Made by a program: the position numbers and the translations under genes
Shown here: piece by piece, positions 44,372-53,524 of the stretch
How the letters are laid out: each line of letters starts with the position of its first letter
Position numbering within the stretch: the first letter of the stretch is position 1
NCBI RefSeq assembly: GCF_022899935.1
Contig: NZ_JALJCJ010000008.1
Location: forward strand, 209,890 to 273,889
Reading direction: 5' to 3'
From: Shinella curvata
Lineage (GTDB): Bacteria > Pseudomonadota > Alphaproteobacteria > Rhizobiales > Rhizobiaceae
Length of the DNA: 64,000 nucleotides
The notes under the pieces: model-generated
The model's input: the letters and a program-made list of their open reading frames with translations, nothing else
What the model was told of the DNA's origin: nothing
Database searches by the model: none

Positions 44372-44507
44372 TTGAGTGCCAACGCAGTCAGGGTCATGGT
44401 CGTCTCACGAGGTTGGAATTGAAGACCCAACCTCTTAACCTGCGGATTGTTCCCTCATTTTCCAGGCAGCAGCAGCGCGCTGTCATACGGGCGACGGCCG
44501 ACAGGAA

Positions 44508-45575
44508 TTACCGCTGTGCCGGATCCTGACTCGCGCTGCGCGCGGCGAAATAGGCGGCTAGCGCCGCAATATCCTCGTCTTGAAGATTGGCGGCCGCCTG
44601 CGTCATCAGCGCCCGGAAAGGGCCGCCGCCGCGTGTGTTCTCGACGAAGAGCCGCAACTGATTGGCGAGATAGGCTTCGGTCTGGCCGGAAAGATGCGGA
44701 TAGGCGGGGTTTGCGTCCGCCTTGTCATGACAGGAGAGACAGGCCGGGATGCGTCGTCCGGCGTCTCCCTTCAGAGCGATCGATTCTCCGCGCCGGGCGA
44801 GGTGGCTCTTCACTGTCGACTGCAGGGTTACCCGCGGCAGGTTTGCGAAGTGGCGGGCGAGCGTTTGTTGTTCTGCTTCGCTCAATCCCTGAACTGCCAC
44901 GGCCATCGTGCCGCTTGGCCGAGTTTCGTTCGCGTAGGCCGCAAGGGCCTGCTCGAGATACCGTTCCGATTGCCCCGCGAGATTGGGGATGAGGCTTTCG
45001 GCACCAAGGTGCTCAGGCATGTGGCAGCCGTTGCAGGTCCCGAGCACCGTGTCGGCCGCCGGCGATTGCGTTGCCGTATAACCAGCCAGGGCGCGGTAGC
45101 GCTCCGCATCGAGATCACGGTAGCGGCGCAGGAACGCGACCATGGCCCAAGCCTCGTCCTCGCGGTTCGCTACCGGCCAGGCGGGCATGCCTGTAAACCG
45201 GATGCCATGCTGCACGATCTGGAAAAGCTCGGCATCCGTCCACGTTGCGATCTTGTCTTTCAGGTCGGGCGGTGCGGGCAGCATCCTACTGACGCTCTTT
45301 GGTCGTGCCATGGCCGGCGAACCGTGACAGATGGCACAGCCGGCTTCGAAATGACCGGCCGCCATAGGCAACATGCCTTCGGTGAAGCCGGGTACGTTCG
45401 TACCGAGCGCGGCCGTGCGTACCGATGACCGCATGACCCAGTGCAGGAACCAGTCGGTCGCCTTCCAGTGGCCCGTGCTCGCGCCCACGCCGATGAGACC
45501 TGACCAAGCGAGAAGAAACGCGCCCAGGACCCCCGCAAGAAGAAGGCCGACGATGTGTTTGCGGCCTATTACCAT
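44508..45575 (-). CDS. Membrane-anchored triheme cytochrome c
   Basis: A 355-residue protein with one N-terminal membrane anchor and three heme c sites: CAICH, CNGCH and CLSCH. It appears as one N-terminal cytochrome c domain followed by a c4-like pair. It is the last gene of the oxidase operon; its ATG overlaps the stop of the CtaG-type gene by seven bases. It probably delivers electrons to the caa3-type oxidase encoded upstream, on the periplasmic side. Confidence 0.92.
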   Translation of the reverse strand: MVIGRKHIVGLLLAGVLGAFLLAWSGLIGVGASTGHWKATDWFLHWVMRSSVRTAALGTNVPGFTEGMLPMAAGHFEAGCAICHGSPAMARPKSVSRMLPAPPDLKDKIATWTDAELFQIVQHGIRFTGMPAWPVANREDEAWAMVAFLRRYRDLDAERYRALAGYTATQSPAADTVLGTCNGCHMPEHLGAESLIPNLAGQSERYLEQALAAYANETRPSGTMAVAVQGLSEAEQQTLARHFANLPRVTLQSTVKSHLARRGESIALKGDAGRRIPACLSCHDKADANPAYPHLSGQTEAYLANQLRLFVENTRGGGPFRALMTQAAANLQDEDIAALAAYFAARSASQDPAQR

Positions 45576-46198
45576 CGCGGTTTCTCCGTGGGTAGCGCTT
45601 CGCCGTCACGCAGCAGTCCGGCCAGAAGCACGATCCCTCCGAGGAGATAGGCGCAGGCGCCAACCATCAGCATGACGATCCCGCCGATCTGCTGGTCGGC
45701 GGCGGCCGAAAGCGAAATGCCGAAGCAGGAGACGTCGCCCTCGCCGTAGAGGGGGCGCGGGGCGAGCGCCAGCAACACGCCGAGCAGCGTCATGTGCATG
45801 GAGGTGAACAGCAGCCCGGCAGCGCCGGCAAGACGGCCTTCCCCCGGCCGGAAGCAGGCCCGCCAGAGCAGGATGCCCGCCGCAAGGAAACTGGCCTGTT
45901 CGAGAAGCGAGAGCGCGAGGCTCGCGTCGGCGAGCGCGCGCAGCGCCGGCAGGTGCCAGAACCAGACGGCGACGAGCTCGAAGAACGATGCGAGCATGGG
46001 CGTCATCCGTGCGACGCCCGGAAACGCATCGAGGCGCGTGCCGGGCATGCCGTAGGCGATGAGCGGCGCGGCGACCGCGACGATGCCCATATGGACGACC
46101 ATATGGACGGTGAACGAGCCGCCGGCGAAACTCGCCACGAGAACGGCGCAAAGCACGACGAGGAGGAGAAGGCCGAGGATGCGCGTGGATCTCTTCAT
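45569..46198 (-). CDS. CtaG-type cytochrome c oxidase assembly protein
   Basis: A 209-residue polytopic membrane protein with about six hydrophobic segments and conserved histidines (HMVVHMGIVAVAAPL, FFELVAVWFWHLPALR, FTSMHMTLLG). These match the CtaG_Caa3 family found with caa3 oxidases, proposed to help copper insertion. Its ATG overlaps the stop of the gene upstream (ATGA). Confidence 0.88.
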   Translation of the reverse strand: MKRSTRILGLLLLVVLCAVLVASFAGGSFTVHMVVHMGIVAVAAPLIAYGMPGTRLDAFPGVARMTPMLASFFELVAVWFWHLPALRALADASLALSLLEQASFLAAGILLWRACFRPGEGRLAGAAGLLFTSMHMTLLGVLLALAPRPLYGEGDVSCFGISLSAAADQQIGGIVMLMVGACAYLLGGIVLLAGLLRDGEALPTEKPRW

Positions 46199-46572
46199 GG
46201 CTGGCAGGCCTCGATGAAGACGAGCGGCACGGCGACGAAGAGCACGGCCACGAAGCTGAGGCCGGAGAGCAGCAGCGTCGCGAAGCCTTGGAAGAGCAGG
46301 CGATCCCTGCGTGTCGGTTCGTCATGCGGCGGATCGCCGGAGCCGAACCCCCATTGCCGCCAGGCGAGATAGGCCGAGAGCGCGATACCGGCGAGGGCGG
46401 CAACGGTGACCATGCCGAGGACAAGGCTCGTCGTCCCGAGGGAGGCGGCGGTGTCCGCCTTCGCGCAATGGATGGCTGCGGTGATGTAGCAGGTGAGGAA
46501 ATGCAGCGCCCAGATCGTCGGTGCGGTGAAGAGCGTCCAGAGGCTTTCGATTTCCTTCGGGATCAGGCGCAT
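46195..46572 (-). CDS. Small membrane protein of the oxidase operon
   Basis: A 125-residue protein with three hydrophobic segments. The ATG at 46572 is six bases after the end of the subunit I-III gene. I do not recognise a named family; the position between oxidase subunits and the assembly protein suggests an accessory subunit. It opens with LWTLFTAPTIWALHFLTCYI. Confidence 0.75.
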   Translation of the reverse strand: MRLIPKEIESLWTLFTAPTIWALHFLTCYITAAIHCAKADTAASLGTTSLVLGMVTVAALAGIALSAYLAWRQWGFGSGDPPHDEPTRRDRLLFQGFATLLLSGLSFVAVLFVAVPLVFIEACQP

Positions 46573-46577
46573 GGGTA

Positions 46578-49091
46578 TCACCTCAATCCCGGAAAGAGGC
46601 CGAGAACGCCGAAGGATGTGATCGCGGTGATGACGAGGAAATGCCAGTAGAGCACGACATTGCGCAGGTCCATGTCGTGGCGGGCGCTCATCCGGCCCGC
46701 AAGGCTCCGCGCCAGGCAATAGGCCTGCATGATCACGCCGACGCCGCCATGCACGACGGTCCACAGTGTGACGACCCAGACGATGGCCGGATAGACATGC
46801 GCGGTCGGATCCATCCCCGTGAGATAGGGGCCGGCAAGGCCGGCGCAACCGGCGGCGAACGTCAGGAGGGCGGAGAGGGTAAGCCAGAGGCGCGTGCGCG
46901 CATCGCGGTCGCCTTCGTTCGCCTTGCGGGCCGCGAGCATCGCCAGCCAGGCGAGCGTGAAGAGGCCGACTGCGGCGAGTGGCCAGAGCGTGCCGGGGCC
47001 GGCATGGCCGGCGGTGAAGTCATCGTGGATGGTCCAATAGAAGAAGTAACCGAACATCAGGCTGGCATAGGCTGTGCCGTCGCCAGCCATGGTGATGAAC
47101 ATGGCCCACCAGCCGACCGATTGCGGCCCGGACGTATAAAGCGGCAGCGTCTTGCCGAGCCCGACGTCGCGTATTTCCTCCTTGGGTATGACGGCGGTGC
47201 CCGTCCAGAGCCAGGCGATGATGGCGGCAAGCGTCATCACCGCGCAGACGGTCGTGACGATCCACCAATGGAAGGTGAGCGCGATGAAGACGCCGCCGAG
47301 CGAAAAAGCGGCGAGGATGCTCAGAACCGAGGTGCCGCCGACGCGCAGGCACTGGATGGGCTCGGCGTCGAGCACGGAGGTGACGAGCGTCTCGCGCGCG
47401 CCGTCCTTCGCGTCGGGCAAATAGAAGCGCCCGGCCTTGATGTCTTCGATGATGTTTGGCTGATCCCAGATCGGATAGCGGCTCTTGATAATGGGAATGG
47501 AGCGTACGCCCCACTTCTCCTCCGGTTCGCTGATCCATTCAAGCGTGCCGGCATTCCACGGATTCTGCTCGCCCTTGGGCTCGCGGTGCTTGGGCCGCAG
47601 CACATCGATCACCACGATGGCTACACCGGCGGCAAAAATGAAAGCACCAACGGTGGAGATCAGGTTGAACCAGTCCCAGCCAATATCAGCGGGATAGGTG
47701 AAGACCCGCCGCGGCATGCCGCGCAGGCCGGCCAGATGCATGGGAAAGAAGGCGACGTTAAAGCCTGAGAACATCAGCCAGAAGGCGATTTTGCCGAGCC
47801 GGTCGGAGAGCTTTCGCGCGTTGAGCAGCGGATAGTAATAATAAACGCCGGCCACGACCGGAAAGAGCATGCCGCCGATCAGCACGTAGTGCAGGTGGGC
47901 GACAATGAAATAGGTGTCGTGCGCCTGCCAATCGAAAGGAACGAGCGCCACCATAACGCCCGTCAGGCCGCCGATGATGAAGATCGCAAGGCCCCCGGCG
48001 CCGAACAGCATCGGCACGGAGAAAATGACGCGGCCGGCGAGCATGGTGGCGATGAAGACGAAGATCTGCACGCCAGTCGGGATCGCCACGGCCTCGGAGG
48101 CGGCCGAGAAGAAGGCGAGCGAAATCTGCGGCAGGCCCGTCGTGAACATGTGGTGCACCCACAGGCCGAAACTGAGGAAGCCGGTGCCGACGGCGGCGAG
48201 CACGATCCACGAATAGCCGACGATGGGACGTTGCGCGAATGTCGGCACGATCATCGCCATGAGCGCGATGGCGGGCAGGAAGATGATGTAGACCTCTGGA
48301 TGGCCGAAGATCCAGAAGAGGTGCTGCCAGAGCAGCGGATCGCCACCGCGCGTCGCATCGAAGAACGGCCAGCCGAACATCCGCTCCATTTCGAACAGGA
48401 TATCGCCGGCGATCAGCGGCGGAAAGGCAAAGAGGATCATGCCGGCGACGATGAGGAGATACCAGGCAAAGAGCGGCATCATGTTGATGCGCATGCCGGG
48501 CGCGCGGCACTTCATGATGCCGACGATCAATTCCACCGCGGCCGCGATGGAGGCGACCTCGATGAAGGACAGGCCAAGCAGCCAGATGTCGGCGCCGATG
48601 CCCGAATATTGCTTGTCGGTGGCGAGCGGCGGATACATGAACCAGCCGGTATTGGGCGCCGCGCCGAAGAAGATGGAGCCACAGACGAAAACGCCGCCGA
48701 GCGCGAAGCTCCAGAATCCGAAGGCGGAGAGGCGAGGAAAGGGAAGTTCCCGCGCGCCGAGCATGGAAGGCAGGAGGAAGATCGCCACCGCCTCGAAGAT
48801 CGGCACGGCGAACAGGAACATCATGACGGTGCCGTGCAGGGTGAAGGCCTGGTTGAAGGTGTCGGCTGAGAGGAAATCGTTGTCGGGAACGGCAAGCTGC
48901 ACGCGCACCAGAAGGGCGAGCACCCCGGCAAACAACATGAAGAGGAAGGCGGCCGAGCCATACCAGAGGCCGATCTCGGTATTGTTGACCGATGTCCAGT
49001 AGCGCCAGCCGGAGGGCGTTTGCCAGACCTCGCGGAGCTCGGCCTCCTGCGCCTTGCGCTCTTCGACGGAAAGCTCTGCCCTTTCGGTCAT
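46578..49091 (-). CDS. coxN: Cytochrome c oxidase, fused subunits I and III
   Basis: An 837-residue membrane protein. Residues 1-590 or so form subunit I: the low-spin heme ligand in TLHGTVMMFLFAVP, the CuB/heme a3 region FWIFGHPEVYIIFLPA with its His-Tyr pair, and TYFIVAHLHYVL with further histidine ligands. The C-terminal 210 residues form subunit III (WAMFITMAGDGTAYASLMFG onward). This matches the fused form of alternative caa3-type oxidases in rhizobia; the symbol follows the coxMNOP naming and is tentative. It reduces O2 to water and pumps protons. The ATG overlaps the subunit II stop. Confidence 0.93.
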   Translation of the reverse strand: MTERAELSVEERKAQEAELREVWQTPSGWRYWTSVNNTEIGLWYGSAAFLFMLFAGVLALLVRVQLAVPDNDFLSADTFNQAFTLHGTVMMFLFAVPIFEAVAIFLLPSMLGARELPFPRLSAFGFWSFALGGVFVCGSIFFGAAPNTGWFMYPPLATDKQYSGIGADIWLLGLSFIEVASIAAAVELIVGIMKCRAPGMRINMMPLFAWYLLIVAGMILFAFPPLIAGDILFEMERMFGWPFFDATRGGDPLLWQHLFWIFGHPEVYIIFLPAIALMAMIVPTFAQRPIVGYSWIVLAAVGTGFLSFGLWVHHMFTTGLPQISLAFFSAASEAVAIPTGVQIFVFIATMLAGRVIFSVPMLFGAGGLAIFIIGGLTGVMVALVPFDWQAHDTYFIVAHLHYVLIGGMLFPVVAGVYYYYPLLNARKLSDRLGKIAFWLMFSGFNVAFFPMHLAGLRGMPRRVFTYPADIGWDWFNLISTVGAFIFAAGVAIVVIDVLRPKHREPKGEQNPWNAGTLEWISEPEEKWGVRSIPIIKSRYPIWDQPNIIEDIKAGRFYLPDAKDGARETLVTSVLDAEPIQCLRVGGTSVLSILAAFSLGGVFIALTFHWWIVTTVCAVMTLAAIIAWLWTGTAVIPKEEIRDVGLGKTLPLYTSGPQSVGWWAMFITMAGDGTAYASLMFGYFFYWTIHDDFTAGHAGPGTLWPLAAVGLFTLAWLAMLAARKANEGDRDARTRLWLTLSALLTFAAGCAGLAGPYLTGMDPTAHVYPAIVWVVTLWTVVHGGVGVIMQAYCLARSLAGRMSARHDMDLRNVVLYWHFLVITAITSFGVLGLFPGLR

Positions 49092-50161
49092 TTGAGCCCC
49101 ACGAGGTAATCGGCGATGGCGGCAATGTCCGCGGCGGGAAGCATGTCGAAAGCCGGCATTTTCGCGCCCGGCTTGACGGCATCCGGGTTGCGGATGAAGC
49201 GCGTGACGTTCTCGACCGTATTGGCAAGCGTGCCGGCCCCGACCGTCTGGCGCTGGCCGAAGAAGGTCAGGTCCGGGCCGAGGCTCGCGGCCTGTGTCAT
49301 CCCCCTTATGCCGTGACAGCCGGCGCAGCCGTGGAAAGCAAAAAGCCGTTCGCCCTCGCTCCCGCGCGTTCCGTTGCCCGCAGCCTGCGCGCGTCGCCAG
49401 GCTAAGTAATCGGCAGGCTCCATGACTATGACGGAAAAGGCCATCAGCGCGTGGGAGGTGCCGCAGAATTCGGCGCAGGGTGCGCGGAAAACACCCGTCT
49501 TAGTCGGCAGCAAGGACGACGTATTCGTGCGCCCCGGGATCATGTCCATCTTTCCGCCGAGCACGGGAATCCAGAACGAATGAATGACGTCGGCCGCCTC
49601 GAGCGAGAAGGCGACCCGCTCCCCCACAGGAAGGCGCAGCTCGTTCGCCGTCTCGAAGGCCGGCATGCCGTCAACGGCCGGATAGCGGATGCGCCACCAG
49701 AATTGTTCGCCGGTCACCTCGATCATTTCGGGCTGTGGCGCCTGCTGCGTGAACCACGGCCGGATTACCGGCATCAGCCAGACTGCGTAGGCTAGAAGCG
49801 CAAGCAGCACCGCGACGGGAAAGGCGACGCCGCCGAACAGGATCAGGCGGCCCGCCTGCTCTTCGGTCCACGGTACTTTCCGGCGCCTTGCAGCATGAAG
49901 AAGCAATCCAACGACGGCAAGCCACACCAATACCCCGCCAACGACCATGACGAGAAGAAGCTGATAGATCCCGGCCGCTTCCTCACCGGCAGGCGCGAGC
50001 GCCGATTGAACGCCGGAACAGCCGGTCAACGGCACCAGCAATATCGGAAAGATGCGCCGGAAAATTGCTCTCGCTCCCTTGAGGTCTCCTGAAGCGATAT
50101 GGCCCGCATTTCCACGCCGGCAAGGGTCCGCGCCTTCAGCAGAGATCCCCACACGGAACAT
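49088..50161 (-). CDS. coxM: Cytochrome c oxidase subunit II with C-terminal heme c domain
   Basis: About 357 residues: a lipoprotein-like signal (ILLVPLTGCSG), two membrane helices, the CuA domain (first ligand in DVIHSFWIPVLGGKMDMIPG; CAEFCGTSHALM with both cysteines, His and Met) and a C-terminal cytochrome c domain with CAGCHG. This is the caa3-type subunit II that accepts electrons through its own heme. The start is uncertain: ATG 50161 leaves about 28 residues before the signal hydrophobic core. It is the first gene of the operon and is divergent from the DUF2231 gene. Confidence 0.9.
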   Translation of the reverse strand: MFRVGISAEGADPCRRGNAGHIASGDLKGARAIFRRIFPILLVPLTGCSGVQSALAPAGEEAAGIYQLLLVMVVGGVLVWLAVVGLLLHAARRRKVPWTEEQAGRLILFGGVAFPVAVLLALLAYAVWLMPVIRPWFTQQAPQPEMIEVTGEQFWWRIRYPAVDGMPAFETANELRLPVGERVAFSLEAADVIHSFWIPVLGGKMDMIPGRTNTSSLLPTKTGVFRAPCAEFCGTSHALMAFSVIVMEPADYLAWRRAQAAGNGTRGSEGERLFAFHGCAGCHGIRGMTQAASLGPDLTFFGQRQTVGAGTLANTVENVTRFIRNPDAVKPGAKMPAFDMLPAADIAAIADYLVGLK

Positions 50162-50212
50162 TCCAGCGCTTGGCGCGTAAGGTGAAAGTTCAAACACAAC
50201 AGAACCGCGCCG

Positions 50213-50632
50213 ATGTCTCTTGACCACACCAAGCCCATGTCCCCCTGGCCGATGCGCGCCGCCTGCGGATTCTTCGCGTCGTTTCCGGTCGCCTGCTTCT
50301 CCCTCACCGTTCTGACGGACATCGCCTATTGGCAGACGTCGAACCTGCTCTGGCTACATTTCTCCGAATGGCTGTTGTTGGCCGGGCTGGTCTTCGGATT
50401 TTGCGCCTTCGTCATAGCCGTGCTCGGCCGTGCCATCTGGAAGGACGGACCGTCATGGCTCGCGCTCCTCGCCGGCGTATTCGCGCTTTTGGCGGCGACG
50501 TTGAACAGCTTCATCCATACCGCCGACGGTTGGACGGCTGTCGTCCCCTATGGACTGGCGGTGTCGATCGTCACGGTGCTGGTCATCGTCCTGGCTGCCT
50601 GGCTCGGCCGGCAGGAGGCTTCTCATGTCTAG
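50213..50632 (+). CDS. DUF2231-type membrane protein
   Basis: A 139-residue protein with four hydrophobic segments, fitting the DUF2231 family of heme-linked or redox-linked membrane proteins of unknown role. FFASFPVACFSLTVLTDIAYW forms the first segment. Its stop overlaps the start of the next gene. It is 51 bases from the divergent oxidase operon, so the two may share regulation. Confidence 0.82.
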   Translation: MSLDHTKPMSPWPMRAACGFFASFPVACFSLTVLTDIAYWQTSNLLWLHFSEWLLLAGLVFGFCAFVIAVLGRAIWKDGPSWLALLAGVFALLAATLNSFIHTADGWTAVVPYGLAVSIVTVLVIVLAAWLGRQEASHV

Positions 50633-52106
50633 ACGCGCAATCCTTCTTGTGGCTCTTCTGCTCGCCGGATGCGGCGGCAACGACGATTTCGACGCCTCGC
50701 GCCAGATCGGCCCCGATCCGGTACTTCCCGAACCGTCGCAAAGCCTGTGGCCGGACCTCAAGGTGGCGACGGTTGTTGGATGGAAGGAAGGAGAGACACC
50801 GGAAGTCCCTGCGGGTCTCGCCGTCGCTGTCTATGCCAAGGATCTCGCCAATCCGCGCACAGTGCACACGCTTCCGAACGGCGACGTTCTCGTCGTGCAA
50901 TCGAAAGCGCCTGAAGGCAAACTGCTTAACCGGCCCAAGGATATCATCCGTGGCTGGATCATGGCGATGGCGGCCGGCGGAGGAGGGGGAGGCGGCGAGA
51001 CGAACCGAATCACGCTTCTGCGCGATACAAATCGCGATGGGGCGGTGGATGAGCGCCAGGATATTCTGGCCGATTTGAATTCGCCCTTCGGTGTCGCATG
51101 GCACGACGGAACGCTGTACGTCGCTGCGGCCGATGCCATCCTCGCTTATCCCTATGAACTCGGCGGCGGAAAGATTACGGCTAAGCCGAAGATTTTGACG
51201 CCGCTTCCCGGCGGACCGATCAATCACCATTGGACGAAGGATCTCGCCCTCAGTCCTGACGCGCGGTTTCTCTTCGTTTCGATCGGCTCGAATTCCAACG
51301 CCGGAGAACGGGGCATTGAGGCCGAGAAGGGACGCGCGGCTATCTGGCAGGTCGACCGCCAGACCGGTGCGGCAAAGGTCTTTGCTTCGGGTTTGCGCAA
51401 TCCCAATGGCCTCAACGTCCATCCGCAAACCGGAGAACTCTGGACGGTGGTCAACGAGCGCGACGAACTTGGTCCCGATCTCGTTCCGGACTATCTCACT
51501 TCGGTGACGAAGGGCGGCTTCTACGGCTGGCCCTGGAGCTACTACGGACAGCATGTCGATCCGCGGGTTCATCCGCAGCGTCCTGACATGGTCGAGCGGG
51601 CGATCGTGCCGGACTACGCGCTGTCGAGCCATGTCGCGGCCCTCGGCCTCGCCTTTGCCAACGATTCCGCCATGCCGGAGGCGTTCCGAGACGGTGCGTT
51701 CGTCGGCAATCACGGCAGCTGGAATCGAAACGCCTTCAACGGCTACAAGGTCATCTTCATTCCCTTTGCCAATGGACGCCCGTCGGGTTCCGCTCAGGAT
51801 GTCGTGACCGGTTTCCTGAAGGGTGACGAGGCGCGGGGGCGGCCGGTCGGCCTCGCCATGGATGGGACGGGAGCCCTGCTCATCGCCGATGATGCCGGCA
51901 ATACCGTCTGGCGGGTCGCGGCTGCCGACGGATCCACGACGCCGCAACCGCTTTCGACGGACAGAGTTTCGTCCTCAACTATGGATGAAGGGACGCCCTC
52001 AAACCCGCTGGAGGGTAAGCCCGAGGAGGCCTCTCCCGACGCTGGATCGGCAACGCCTGCCCAGACCGATATCGCCCCTGCGGTTTCGCCGGAAGACGGA
52101 CAATAG
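50625..52106 (+). CDS. Sorbosone dehydrogenase-like lipoprotein (PQQ-type beta-propeller)
   Basis: A 493-residue exported protein. The ATG at 50625 gives a lipoprotein signal with lipobox LLAGC at about residues 14-18. The rest is a six-bladed propeller of the soluble glucose/sorbosone dehydrogenase family (GWPWSYYGQHVDP, FVGNHGSWNRNAFNGYK), followed by an acidic, Pro/Ser-rich tail of about 60 residues. It probably oxidises an aldose or other carbonyl in the periplasm with PQQ, passing electrons to cytochromes. Its location beside a caa3 oxidase supports that. Confidence 0.88.
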   Translation: MSRRAILLVALLLAGCGGNDDFDASRQIGPDPVLPEPSQSLWPDLKVATVVGWKEGETPEVPAGLAVAVYAKDLANPRTVHTLPNGDVLVVQSKAPEGKLLNRPKDIIRGWIMAMAAGGGGGGGETNRITLLRDTNRDGAVDERQDILADLNSPFGVAWHDGTLYVAAADAILAYPYELGGGKITAKPKILTPLPGGPINHHWTKDLALSPDARFLFVSIGSNSNAGERGIEAEKGRAAIWQVDRQTGAAKVFASGLRNPNGLNVHPQTGELWTVVNERDELGPDLVPDYLTSVTKGGFYGWPWSYYGQHVDPRVHPQRPDMVERAIVPDYALSSHVAALGLAFANDSAMPEAFRDGAFVGNHGSWNRNAFNGYKVIFIPFANGRPSGSAQDVVTGFLKGDEARGRPVGLAMDGTGALLIADDAGNTVWRVAAADGSTTPQPLSTDRVSSSTMDEGTPSNPLEGKPEEASPDAGSATPAQTDIAPAVSPEDGQ

Positions 52107-52131
52107 ACGGCATAAGCGACAGGAGCGCACA

Positions 52132-52983
52132 ATGTTCATTGTTCTGGGAGCGACCGGCCATATCGGGTCCGAACTCGTGAACCTGCTCGATGCGACCGGC
52201 GAAAAGGTCATCGCGATCGTGCACGACGCCGGCAAGGCAGACGACATCCGCACCGCGAATGTCGAGCCGATCGTTCTCGATGTGGGGAAGACCGCGCCGT
52301 TGCACGATCTCTTTCGTCGAGGCCGCCGCGCCTTTCTCCTCAATCCGCCGGCCGATCCGGGCGGCGATACGGATGCAGCGGAAACGGCGACGGCGCGTGC
52401 CATCACGGACGCCCTGCCCGGTTCGGGCCTTGAAAAGATCGTTGTCGCCTCGACCTATGGCGCCCAACCGGGAGAGGGGATCGGTGACCTGTCCGTCCTG
52501 TTCGACTTCGAGCAGCAAGCCGAGGCAAGCGGCGTTCCCACGGCGATAAACCGTGCGGCCTACTACTACACGAACCTCGACATGTTGCTGGAACCCGCGA
52601 GGGAAGGCGTCCTGCAGACACCCTTTCCGGGCGACATGCGTCTGCCGATGGTTTCGCCTGTCGACATCGCGAAAGCGGCCGCCAGCCGTCTTCTCTCCAA
52701 ATCTGACGACGTCGGCATACGCTATGTCGAAGGGCCGCGTCGGTACACGTTCGACGATGTCGCGACCGCCTTCTCGACGGCGCTCGGCCGCCCTGTGCGG
52801 CTGGAGACCATTCCACGCGACAAATGGGAGGAGAGCTTTCGCGCCCTGGGCTTCTCGCCGGAAGCAGCCCGTGCCTATGCCCGGATGACGGCAGCGACGG
52901 TCGATGGGCCGCACCTGCCGGCCGATCCCCTGCGCGGTGGCGTTGCCCTGCTCGACCATATCAGAAGCCTAAGCGGACAATAG
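52132..52983 (+). CDS. NmrA-like NAD(P)-binding protein
   Basis: A 283-residue Rossmann-fold protein with the N-terminal motif GATGHIGSELV and overall features of the NmrA/QOR2 group of atypical SDRs (AINRAAYYYTNLDMLL, DIAKAAASRLL). Some act as NADPH-dependent reductases, others as redox sensors. The ATG at 52132 follows ACAGGAGCGCACA. It is co-directional with the sorbosone dehydrogenase-like gene, 25 bases away. Confidence 0.88.
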   Translation: MFIVLGATGHIGSELVNLLDATGEKVIAIVHDAGKADDIRTANVEPIVLDVGKTAPLHDLFRRGRRAFLLNPPADPGGDTDAAETATARAITDALPGSGLEKIVVASTYGAQPGEGIGDLSVLFDFEQQAEASGVPTAINRAAYYYTNLDMLLEPAREGVLQTPFPGDMRLPMVSPVDIAKAAASRLLSKSDDVGIRYVEGPRRYTFDDVATAFSTALGRPVRLETIPRDKWEESFRALGFSPEAARAYARMTAATVDGPHLPADPLRGGVALLDHIRSLSGQ

Positions 52984-53027
52984 GCACCCAAGCCTGCCCT
53001 CCGGCTCAATCCGGGCCACCACGGCCG

Positions 53028-53052
53028 GGAACTTGTGGGGCGACTGCGGGTT
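53028..53052 (+). promoter_or_regulatory. EcfG-type (general stress) promoter
   Basis: GGAAC (53028-53032), 17 bases, GTT (53050-53052), with the ATG of the glycine-zipper gene 28 bases downstream. This matches the known EcfG consensus GGAAC-N16/17-cGTT, with G in place of the C. Confidence 0.65.
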
Positions 53053-53080
53053 CTCACAAGGTCGAGATAGGGAGGTTACC

Positions 53081-53332
53081 ATGAAAAAGCTCATGATTAT
53101 TGCCTGCGCCGGGTTATCGCTCGCCGCATGTACTGCAACGGAACGGGGCGCCGGTGTTGGCGCCGCGACGGGCGCCGTTGTCGGCGGCGTTGCGACCGGC
53201 AATGTGCGCGGCGCAGCCGTTGGCGCAGCGGTCGGCGGTGTCGCCGGCGCGTTGATTGGCAATGTCGCGGATCAGCCAGGACGCTGCTACTACAGGGATC
53301 AGTACGGTGCCAGATACGTCGACCGTTGCTAG
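53081..53332 (+). CDS. Glycine-zipper lipoprotein
   Basis: An 83-residue exported lipoprotein. The signal ends at the lipobox LAAC near residue 17. The central part has alternating small residues (GAATGAVVGGVATGNVRGAA, then VGGVAGALIGN) forming two glycine-zipper segments, as in Rickettsia 17-kDa antigen-like proteins, followed by a short tail with two cysteines. It follows GGGAGGTTACC. It probably sits in the outer membrane and is induced under stress. Confidence 0.85.
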   Translation: MKKLMIIACAGLSLAACTATERGAGVGAATGAVVGGVATGNVRGAAVGAAVGGVAGALIGNVADQPGRCYYRDQYGARYVDRC

Positions 53333-53466
53333 GTTCGCCTGCACAGGTGCGGACCCCGGGCATTGTGCTGGGGTCTGCCCGCACACTGGCATATGCCTCC
53401 AACTTTTCCCGTCATCAGGATTGCCCGGCACGAGCGTTACGTTTTCAGATGTTTGCGCTCCATGCG

Positions 53467-53491
53467 GGAACATCTCCAGGGGCGGTGAGTT
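53467..53491 (+). promoter_or_regulatory. EcfG-type promoter
   Basis: GGAAC (53467-53471), 17 bases, GTT (53489-53491), 33 bases before the start codon of the SDR gene. The spacing is identical to the other sites listed in this region. Confidence 0.62.
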
Positions 53492-53524
53492 CGAGGCGCA
53501 TGCCCGTTGCCGATGGAGACCGAG

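Noticed and set aside
53333..53510. Cysteine-containing open frame after the glycine-zipper gene
   Set aside because: It is the same-strand continuation of a shifted frame, has no start with ribosome site, and overlaps the EcfG-type promoter of the next gene.
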